A stretch of 64,000 nucleotides of DNA from Anastrepha obliqua (lineage: Eukaryota; Arthropoda; Insecta; Diptera; Tephritidae): NCBI RefSeq assembly GCF_027943255.1, contig NC_072897.1, positions 42,940,044 through 43,004,043 on the forward strand, written 5' to 3'. The stretch's first letter is position 1, and each line of letters starts with the position of its first letter. Both the position numbers and the translations under genes were made by a program. Below the pieces are notes generated by a model. That model had not been told where the DNA came from, did not search any database, and saw only the letters and a program-made list of their open reading frames with translations. Shown here piece by piece: positions 55,469 through 64,000 of this stretch.

Positions 55469-58400
55469 TACATGCTGCTGAAATTATTTTCCCGTTATCT
55501 AAAAAGTGAATTGAGGAATCTTGTTTCCCCCCATTTCATACAGAAACCAAAAACTGAGTAGAGCCAATGTACTTGTACATAATTCACTGTAATTAGCTCT
55601 GTTAAGAAGTTCCCCGCTGTCGAGTTGAGCGAGGTGAAAAAGTCTTCGCGATTTCACTTCATTTTTGACAATTCACACTATTTGTAGCTCGTGAGACTTC
55701 TCTATACATAAACGTTCTCTGTACTCGTATGCCCATTTGCCTAAAATTTTGTGATTGTGATTTACTACTTACTCAATGGTTCAAGTCATCCCGAGCAAAC
55801 CACATTCATTTTGAAGTATCTCAATTTCATTTTCAAATGAAAATAACGTTTCCAAGGCGATTTCTGCTTCCAATTAATTGGAAGTAATGTGGTATTAAAA
55901 GTCAATAAAGAAGCGCACAAGATTGCATTCTGAAGAAATATACGAAAGCCGTTTACTCAGAGTGCACAGCTCAGTGTATTAATTTTGGTGCTGCTTACTC
56001 AACGAATTTTTTTTTTGTTTTTGTTGATTAACGATTCTTACACATTTCTTTAGAAGCGCTGTACAATTGCAACTAGTGTATAACAAAAGGATACTTATAA
56101 TAAATTTTTGTTTAACAATTTAATTTGTTTTGAGAAAAGCATTACAAACGCTACTCGCTCTCGTCTTCGAGAAGAATTCAGTCCAAATGAGCTGGATGCT
56201 GCATAATCGACATGCATTTTAGTGTGCTGTGGCAAATTGCTTCGTTACTTCAGTCACAGTTGGTATGCCAGGATCACGATGAAGGTTGCCTCTATAGGAT
56301 GGCCCGGAATGTTGTGAAGAAGTGTGTCAACATGTTCAGAAGTAGTCCACACTTAGGGAAAAAATTAGAGGTTTTCCGGATTCACTGTTAATCGGGAATA
56401 AATGGGAAAGTAAAACAGTAATAATATATTTCTACCAGGAAACTATACAACATTTTTCGACGAGACGAATTTTATTCATGCGTTAGCTAGTTATTCATGC
56501 AGAAGTAAAGAAATAAAAAAATAGTATACTCGTACTACATTATTGTGGGAAATTCTCGAAGAAATCAAAGGCATAGATGCAACATTTTCTTTTACCAAAA
56601 ATGAGATCATCTAACGCTTTATGAATAAAATGATAACATTTAAACGAATGAAAAAGCGATATCATACCATATCATACCTTGCAACAAATTCGGAGTATTT
56701 TGAGATATTAGATGAAGTATTTGGCAGTCGAGATAGCGTTCAAATGCAATAAGAGTTCACGGAATCATATTTTGAAAATTGGTGGCTAGATTAACAGGTG
56801 AAAACACAACCTATAGTGAAATATTATCAAGAACTTCAACACAAATTTGAGGTATAAAACGAAAGCGAAAAACAGAAGAACTTAAATTATCTATAGGAAG
56901 AGATTTTGAGGATGTAATCCAGATTTTCCAATATTTCGGAAACTTTTTCCGTCTTTCAACATTTTTATAATTATTTTCCTCTCAGAAACGCTTATTTCTT
57001 TTCCCTTTGCTTCCATGTTCTTTAATTATCTCCAGTTATAAATAAAATGTTCAACTAAGCTTTGTTAACATTCAGACGAAGTAATGCGCAATCAAAAATT
57101 AATATAAACAAGGAAAAGTATCTTAAAATTAACGGTATCATTAAAATAAACAGGCTGAACGCAGACTTTTTGGTGCCACATTTACATGCTGCTGAAATTA
57201 TTTTCCCGTTATCTAAAAAGTGAATTGAGGAATCTTGTTTCCCCCCATTTCATACAGAAACCAAAAACTGAGTAGAGCCAATGTACTTGTACATAATTCA
57301 CTGTAATTAGCTCTGTTAAGAAGTTCCCCGCTGTCGAGTTGAGCGAGGTGAAAAAGTCTTCGTGATTTCACTTCATTTTTGACAATTCACACTATTTGTA
57401 GCTCGTGAGACTTCTCTATACATAAACGTTCTCTGTACTCGTATGCCCATTTGCCTAAAATTTTGTGATTGTGATTTACTACTTACTCAATGGTTCAAGT
57501 CATCCCGAGCAAACCACATTCATTTTGAAGTATCTCAATTTCATTTTCAAATGAAAATAACGATTCCAAGGCGATTTCTGCTTCCAATTAATTGGAAGTA
57601 ATGTGGTATTAAAAGTCAATAAAGAAGCGCACAAGATTGCATTCTGAAGAAATATACGAAATCCGTTTACTCAGAGTGCACAGCTCAGTGTATTAATTTT
57701 GGTGCTGCTTACTCAACGAATTTTTTTTTTTGTTTTTGTTGATTAACGATTCTTACACATTTCTTTAGAAGCGCTGTACAATTGCAACTAGTGTATAACA
57801 AAAGGATACTTATAATAAATTTTTGTTTAACAATTTAATTTGTTTTGAGAAAAGCATTACAAACGCTACTCGCTCTCGTCTTCGAGAAGAATTCAGTCCA
57901 AATGAGCTGGATGCTGCATAATCGACATGCATTTTAGTGTGCTGTGGCAAATTGCTTCGTTACGTCAGTCACAGTTGGTATGCCAGGATCACGATGAAGG
58001 TTGCTTCTATAGGATGGCCCGGAATGTTGTGAAGAAGTTTGTCAACATGTTCAGAAGTAGTCCACACTTAGGGAAAAAATTAGAGGTTTTCCGGATTCAC
58101 TGTTAATCGGGAATAAATGGGAAAGTAAAACAGTAATAATATATTTCTACCAGGAAACTATACAACATTTTTCGACGAGACGAATTTTATTCATGCGTTA
58201 GCTAGTTATTCATGCAGAAGTAAAGAAATAAAAAAATAGTATACTCGTACTACATTATTGTGGGAAATTCTCGAAGAAATCAAAGGCATAGATGCAACAT
58301 TTTCTTTTACCAAAAATGAGATCATCTAACGCTTTATGAATAAAATGATAACATTTAAACGAATGAAAAAGCGATATCATACCATATCATACCTTGCAAC

Positions 58401-58617
58401 AAATTCGGAGTATTTTGAGATATTAGATGAAGTATTTGGCAGTCGAGATAGCGTTCAAATGCAATAAGAGTTCACGGAATCATATTTTGAAAATTGGTGG
58501 CTAGATTAACAGGTGAAAACACAACCTATAGTGAAATCTTATCAAGAACTTCAACACAAATTTGAGGTATAAAACGAAAGCGAAAAACAGAAGAACTTAA
58601 ATTATCTATAGGAAGAG
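55042..58617. repeat. About 1.7-kb recent tandem duplication
   Basis: Unit 1 runs 55042-56903. Unit 2 (56904-58617) starts with the same TTTTGAGGATGTAATCC of the Tc1 gene, then skips 55059-55206 and follows unit 1 to the end at an offset of 1714-1715 bp, with only about ten differences noticed. Unit 2 therefore carries a second copy of the 5' end of the Tc1 element with its TIR. The rest of the unit is non-coding except for the decayed reading frame entered separately. Confidence 0.9.
56640..56894 (+). pseudogene. Decayed ORF of unknown origin (duplicated at 58354-58609)
   Basis: Reads TFKRMKKRYHTISYLATNSE, YFEILDEVFGSRDSVQMQ, stop, EFTESYFENWWLD, stop, QVKTQPIVKYYQELQHKFEV with further stops. 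It looks like former protein, but I do not recognise the family. The second copy is almost identical. Confidence 0.3.
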
Positions 58618-58811
58618 AGAGGCAGAAAGAGCTGGAGGAAATCACCTTTTATCCGAATAAATATCTGAAAAATAAAACTTTTCTATTGAGTATGGAATTT
58701 CATGGCATGAGAGCTATATATTTTTTTTTCTTATACTTTATTGTTAAATGTGTAAGACATGAGGTCTGGTAAGTTTTGAGGAATACTTGTACACGTATAT
58801 GTACATATATA
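58618..58811. other. Short AT-rich flank of mariner C
   Basis: Ends in TACACGTATATGTACATATA, a TATA-rich sequence in which mariner C sits. Nothing else recognised. Confidence 0.3.
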
Positions 58812-59746
58812 CGTTCTGCTCAAATATGAACGAGACGGTATCAATAAAACGGTCCGCGGATGACATATGGCAAAAATAAATTTTTTGTTTTTTGGTAGGA
58901 CTGTTATAAGCTTACATGGCAAATTTCAGCGTGATATGTCACATAGTTTGTTTTCTGTGCTACTGTAAACAAGTCAAGCTCGAGTGTGTTCTTCGAATTT
59001 TGACTTTATGACTTCAATTGTCTCAAAATGTTTTCCACGGAGCGGCAACTTGAGCTTGGGAAACAGGAAAAAGTCACATGGAGCCATATCAGGCGAATAC
59101 GGTACTTGCGGAACGACATTAACATTATTTTTGTTCAAATAATCGCGAACAAGACGTGATGTGTGAGCTGGTGCATTATCGTGATGCAAGAACCATGACT
59201 TGTTGTCCCACAATTCCTTCCTTTTAAGACGAATGTTCTCGCGCAAACGCTTTAAAACGTCTAAATAATATTCAGCGTTAACCGATTTTGCGATTTGTGC
59301 GATTTTCAAGCACAATTTTCTTTACTTTTCCGATGCTTTCGTCGTTTACTGATGTTGCTGGACGACGTTCATGAGGCAAGTTTTCAACCGATGTACGGCC
59401 CTCTTTGAACGATTTGTACCACTGGAAAACACGTGCACGCGATAGAGCAGAGTTCCCATAGGTTGTCTGCAACATTTTTAAGGTGTCTGAAGCCGAAATT
59501 TTGTTGGAATAACAAAATTTCAAACAAATTCGTTGTTCAACTTGAATTTCCATCGTTAAATTCGAAGAACACACTCGAGCTTGACTTGTTTACAGTAGCA
59601 CAGAAAACAAACTATGTGACATATCACGCTGAAATTTGCCATGTAAGCTTATAACAGTCCTACCAAAAAACAAAAAATTTATTTTTGCCATATGTCATCC
59701 GCGGACCGTTTTATTGATACCGTCTCGTTCATATTTGAGTAGAAGG
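58812..59746 (-). mobile_element. mariner copy C (different internal deletion)
   Basis: 935 bp by coordinates between TA at 58810-58811 and TA at 59747-59748. The outer end is CCTTCTACTC-type as in B (right); the inner left end is CGTTCTGCTC, closer to copy A. The right flank is LINE RT (reading GTFNNI on the minus strand). Its internal deletion differs from A and B. Confidence 0.9.
58974..59553 (-). pseudogene. mariner transposase, deleted (copy C)
   Basis: Retains the N-terminal part through FKEGRTSVENLPHERRPATS and VNDESIGKVKKIVLENRTNR, which A and B lack. It then jumps to SVNAEYYLDVLKRLRENIRL, losing the first catalytic Asp and the PKKPRQ segment. The second and third catalytic Asp regions remain (HHDNAPAHTS; YSPDMAPCDFFLFPKLK). 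The junction CGCAAAATCGGTTAACGC suggests ATCGGT microhomology. Confidence 0.85.
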
Positions 59747-59748
59747 TA

Positions 59749-61090
59749 TGTTGTTGAAGGTGCCTTCTATATATACGAAAGCAACCAATGCAAACTCTTT
59801 GTCTAATAAACTTTTTTCCACCAATCCGACGAGTGAATGTTAGGTGGTTTCTGTAGACTTCCCTTTAGTATAGGCATGTTGCGCCGAGGAGAGCCTATTT
59901 AAAGGCACAATGCCCAGTAAATATTCATCTATTACTCTCCCAAGGATCTTGAGCAGAAAAGACGTTAGACTAAGGGTCTGAAGTCTTTGGGGTTAGTGTG
60001 TGAGGACCTACCTTCCTTGGGTATGAAGGAGACTATTGTCTCTCTCCAGCCTAGCGGAATGTGGCCCATGTTAAGACAACTTCTAATGATAGTTTTGATA
60101 AACGGTAAGATGATGTCCCGTGATTGTTGCAGTGCAGCAGGGTACATACCGTCTAGTCCTGACGATTTATACGGACCAAAAGTGTTAATAGCCCATTTGA
60201 TCTTTGCGTTTGTAACTAAGAGACTTCCTAGGTCGGATTGGTTTTTATCATTGGCGGAACCGTTTTGTTCCACCGGCTTTTTTCCTGGGAAGTGTGTATC
60301 TAGGAGAAGACCTAGTGACTCCTCACTTGACGTAGTCCATGTATTCCCATGACCTTGTAGATAGCCTAGGTTGCATGGCGTCTTTGAGATAACTTTTCTT
60401 AATCTGGATCTATCGTGGGCCATATAGGCGGAAGCTAGCCAAAAACCGGTTTTCCCGAGCTGGATGCTTGCCGCCACCATGTCGCCGCTACTAAGCTGTG
60501 GAAGAAAGAAAATGTTTATATTATTTTTTGCAAGGATGCAGCTACGAATCTTACCTGTGTGTTGTACGGCAATCACTGTAAAGCCCTTCACTCCTAGACC
60601 GCAGATTTTATTGCCGAATATCCACGGCTCTTGGATGATATCTATGTCAAGTCCACCGGCAGCTAAGCGGACGGAAAGGTACGCGGACGCAAGTTTAAAG
60701 TGGTGAATATTAATTTGGATCAACTTCATGCGAATCCGTCCATTTCATCTCTACCATCGTGACCTCGACGTCTTCCTCCGAGATCTCCCCACCGTCAGTG
60801 TCAACGAGGAGATCCTCTTCGTAAAAAAGCGCCCCACAGCGGTCAGCCTCTCCGAGTCGGTTGAGCATTGGCTGCTGGGCAACCCTTCTGCAGTATCGCT
60901 GCGCACGCTGGCCTTGCCACTCTCTTCAACTGAGTCCAAAGCTGGCTCGTCGCTGCGATAGATTCGAATGGTTGCGTCAACAAACCCAAATCTCACGGCG
61001 TTGTTTTTCTGCGCCAGTGAGGCAAGCGATTATCCATTGAGGATGAGCATCACCTGTCGCCTACCTTCTTCTGGCTCTTCTATTCCACCT
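59749..61090 (-). pseudogene. LOA-type LINE, 5' half (ORF1 end, ORF2 start)
   Basis: Minus strand. 60996-60751 is the C-terminal end of a DUF4780-type ORF1 (MRFGFVDATIRIYRSDEPAL). ORF2 starts at 60729 (MKLIQINIHHFKLASAYLSV, IIQEPWIFGNKICGLGVKGF). Within ORF2 an in-frame deletion joins endonuclease (WLASAYMAHDR) directly to the pre-RT linker (SRLRKVISKTPCNLGYLQG), removing most of the nuclease. RT begins (VSFIPKEGRSSHTNPKDFRP), shifts frame near 59965 and continues (QHAYTKGKSTET-like, FALVAF) to GTFNNI at the mariner C border. The 5' end is interrupted by an RTE at about 61095. Confidence 0.75.
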
Positions 61091-61094
61091 CTTC

Positions 61095-64000
61095 TTCTTC
61101 TTCTTAATTGGCGCTATAACCGCTTACGCGATTTTGGCCGAGCTTAACAAAGCGCGCCAGTCGTTTCTTTCTCGTGCTAACCTGCGCCAGTTGGACACAC
61201 CAAGTGAAGCCAAGTCCTTCTCCACCTGATCTTTCCAACGCAGAGGAGGCCGCCCTCTTCCTCTACTACCACCAGCTGGTACCGCATCGAATACTTTCAA
61301 AGCCGGAGCGTTTGTATCCATTCGGACGACATGACCCAGCCAACGTAGCCGCTGGATCTTTATTCGCTGCGCTATGTCTATGTCGTCGTAAAGCTCATAC
61401 AGCTCATCGTTCCATCGTCTGCGATATTCGCCGTTGCCAACGTGCAAAGGTCCAAAAATCTTACGCAGAATCTTTCTCTCGCACACTCCAAGCGTCGCTT
61501 CATCGGATGTTGTCATCGTCCAAGCTTCTGCGCCATACGTTAGGACGGGCATGATGAGAGTCTTGTAGAGTGTTAGTTTCGTTCATCGAGAGAGGACTTT
61601 ACTGCTCAGTTGCCTACTTAGTCCAAAGTAGCACTTGTTGGCAAGAGAGATTCTACGTTGGATTTCAAGGCTGACATTGTTATCGGTGTTAATGCTGGTT
61701 CCTAAATAGACGAAGTCTTTTACAACCTCGAAATTATAACTGCCTACAGTGACGTGGGTGCCGATACGCGAGTGCGCCGACTGTTTGTTTGAAGACAGGA
61801 GGTACTTCGTTTTGTCCTCGTTCACCACCAGACCCATTCGCTTTGCCTCTTTATCCAGTTTGGAGAAGGCAGAACTAAAAGCGCGGTTGTTAAGGCCGAT
61901 GATGTCAATATCATCGGCATACGCCAACAATTGTACGCTCTTATAAAATATTGTGCCTGAGCGATTAAGTTCTTCTGCTCGTACGATGCTCTCCACCATC
62001 AGGTTAAAGAAGTCACACGACAGCGAGTCACCCTGTCTGAAACGTCGTTTGGTATCAAACGGCTCGGAGAGGTCCTTCCCAATTCTGATGGCGCTGCTGG
62101 TGTTGAGCGACGTCATCTTACATAGCCGTATTAGTTTTGTGGGGATACCAAATTCAGACATCGCGGCATACAGGTAACTCCTTTCCGTACTGTCGAATCC
62201 AGCTTTGAAATCGACGAAAAGATAGTGTGTGTCGATTCTCCTTTCATGGGTCTTTTCCAAGATTTGGCGTATTGTGAATATTTGGTCGATGGTGGACTTT
62301 CCAGGTCTGAAGCCACACTGATAAGGTCCAATCAGTTGGTTGACGGTGGGCTTCAGCCTTTCACACAATACGCTCGCTAGAACCTTATAGGCGCCGCCGC
62401 CATGTTTGAATAGCTCAGCCGACAGTGCGTCGGCGCCCACGGCTTTATTGTTCTTTAGCCGCGTTATCGCTATTCAAAACTCGTCATGATCAGGTAGCGG
62501 AACGACAATTCCGTCGTCAACGATTGGGGTATCGGGATCTTCACTTTCTCGGTGACATGCGCAGCTGTCACTGTTTAACGGGTTCGAGAAGTGTTCCTTC
62601 CATAATTTAAGATTGCTCTGTACGTCAGTCACCTGATCGCCGTCTTTGTTCTTACAGGAAAACGCCCCGGTCTTGAAACCGTCTGTAAGCCGCCGAACTT
62701 TCTGGTAGAATTTTCGGGCATTGTTCCTGTTGGCCAGCATCTCAAGTTCTTCGCACTCACGTATTTCGGCCTCTCGTTTCTTCTTTCGGATAATACGTCT
62801 CTCTTCCTTTTTCAGCTCTCTGTAGCGATCCCACATGGCTCGCGTTGCGCCCGATCGCAGCGTGGCTCTATAGGCAGCATCCTTTCTTTCTGCGGCAGCA
62901 TGACATTTCTCGTCGTACCAATTGTTTTTTCGGGCTCGCCGGAATCCGATTTCTTCTTCGGCGGCGGTACGTAGAGAACGAGAAATGTTGCTCCATTGTT
63001 CGTGGATGCCGGTTTGTTGGGCAGTACTCTCTGAGAGCAGGAGTGAGAGTCGAGTGGCGAATCTATCACTATTCCATCTATCACAACATGATCGATCTGG
63101 TTTCGTGTTTTTCGATCAGGAGACAGCCAGGTTTCTTGGTAAATCTTCTTATGCTGGAATCTGGTGCTGCAGACTACCATGTTTCGGGCCCCGGCGAAGT
63201 CGATCAGCCACTGTCCGTTACCGGATGTTTCGTTGTGCAGGCTGAATTTTGAGACTGTGGGACCAAAAATTTCCTCCTTGCCCACCCTGGCGTTGAAGTC
63301 GCCAAGCACGATTTTTGTGTCGTGGCGGGGACAGCGCTCATAGGAACGTTCCAGGCGCTCATAGAAGGAATCTTTGGTCGCATCGTCCTTCTCTTCCGTC
63401 GGGGCGTGGGCGCAAATTAGCGATATGTTGAAAAAACGGGCTTTGATGCGGATTGTTGCGAGACGCTCGTCCACCGGAGTGAACGACAGTACTTGGCGAC
63501 GAAGTCTCTCTCCCACAACAAATCCGACACCGAATTTGGCTACTTTACATGGCAGCTGTAGTAGACGTCGCAAGGTCCTATGGTTTTCTTTCCTTGCCCC
63601 GTCCATCGCATCTCTTGGATGGCAGTGATGACAGCCTTTACTCTCACGAGGACATCAACCAGCCGGGCAGAGGCGCCTTCCCCATTAAGGGACCGGACAT
63701 TCCAGGTGCATGCCCTCAAATCATAATCCTTATTTCGTTTGCAGGGGTCGACATCAGTATAGGGAGGTCTCATCCGAGGCTTTTTTAAACTTTTCATTGG
63801 GGGCGCTTTTTAAGTGGCGGGTCCCAAACCCAACGTACAACCAGCTATCCTGGAATGTTTCGCCTTCTCACGTTAGCTCCCTCCTGAACGGATGTTCGGA
63901 AGCTAGTGGGCTAATCCCGGCCGTTGTGAGCTGCTTGAGCCATATGCAGAAGAATCGTCCTGGCCATTCCCAAGTGAATGGCGATCAGTAACTTTCCCCA
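61095..64000 (-). mobile_element. RTE-clade LINE copy 3, internally deleted, runs off edge
   Basis: Same family as 39292-42567, about 95 percent or more similar by eye, ending in (AAG)n at 61095. Relative to that copy it lacks a part of RT (junction near 62395, reading LFKHGGGAYKVLASVLCER) and a part of the endonuclease (junction near 63065, reading HVVIDGIVIDSPLDSHS). A frameshift lies near 61585. The 5' UTR continues past the right edge of the window. Confidence 0.85.
61124..63797 (-). pseudogene. RTE copy 3 ORF, deleted
   Basis: Start (MKSLKKPRMRPPYTDVDPCK) at 63797. Endonuclease (CTWNVRSLNGEG, VLGDFNARVGKE) with the 3' part deleted; linker 62836-62474; RT 62440-61583 keeps FVDFKAGFDSTERS and LLAYADDIDIIG but has lost the first motifs. 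The C-terminal domain 61552-61124 is in another frame (GRGRPPLRWKDQVEKDLASL). Non-functional; useful as a diverged relative of the intact copy. Confidence 0.85.

Larger units (their letters stand above)
47578..59746. mobile_element. Composite mariner-bounded block (12.2 kb)
   Basis: Mariner B (47578-48512) and mariner C (58812-59746) lie in the same orientation and enclose 10.3 kb of unrelated DNA. The outer flanks are the TA at 47576-47577 and the TA at 59747-59748. Outside these are the two halves of one LINE RT gene. Collapsing the block to one TA gives, on the minus strand, IEGTFNNINANYVVDSLEDF, with the same residue spacing to the next conserved block as the independent LINE at 10116-15530 (30 residues after GxFNN). 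The block therefore entered the LINE as one unit, or grew from a mariner already there. Details under findings. Confidence 0.7.

Overview
The window is a eukaryotic, transposon-packed stretch of a fly genome, with no bacterial operons and almost no host coding sequence. The flora of elements (R1-, LOA-, I- and RTE-clade LINEs, Ty3/gypsy and errantivirus relatives, mariner, Tc1, hAT, PIF/Harbinger, Helitron), a nuclear copy of mitochondrial nad5 with insect mitochondrial codon use, and a fragment of a KLHDC10-like kelch gene point to a higher dipteran. A tephritid fruit fly is my best guess (inference). Many ORFs are decayed. The only long undamaged one is the 997-codon RTE ORF at 39323-42316.

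Layout: 1-1153 errantivirus gag remnant (-); 1618-2400 dispersed repeat interrupted by a hAT MITE with an 8-bp target duplication; 2744-7598 R1-clade LINE (-) with 16-bp target duplications; 8327-8810 two minisatellites; 9832-10115 and 15531-17520 an old LINE on + split by a LOA-clade LINE (-) at 10116-15530; 17709-20646 Ty3/gypsy remnant (-); 20890-21488 a TE-like ORF of unknown family; 21553-23617 a 1032-bp tandem duplication of RTE sequence, followed by an RTE remnant to 25127; 25130-25890 a split nad5 NUMT; 25950-26721 a LINE tail; 26845-27779 mariner A; 27782-33250 an I-like LINE (-) containing a Harbinger-type element; 33250-37436 LTR-retrotransposon material; 37440-43093 a probable PIF/Harbinger element holding a transposase fragment, a broken kelch (KLHDC10-like) gene segment and, inside that, a full-length RTE; 43340-43950 dispersed repeat; 43960-45084 Helitron; 45983-61090 a LOA-type LINE (-) split by a 12.2-kb insertion; 61095-64000 a third RTE that runs off the edge.

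The most striking object is 47578-59746. Two mariner copies in the same orientation bound about 10.3 kb of unrelated DNA (errantivirus, palindromic MITE, LINE tail, Tc1, a tandem duplication). Outside them lie the two halves of one LINE reverse-transcriptase gene. If the block is removed, leaving one TA, the LINE frame closes without losing a codon. This is the structure expected of a composite mariner transposon, or of a mariner-containing circle integrated by recombination into a resident mariner.
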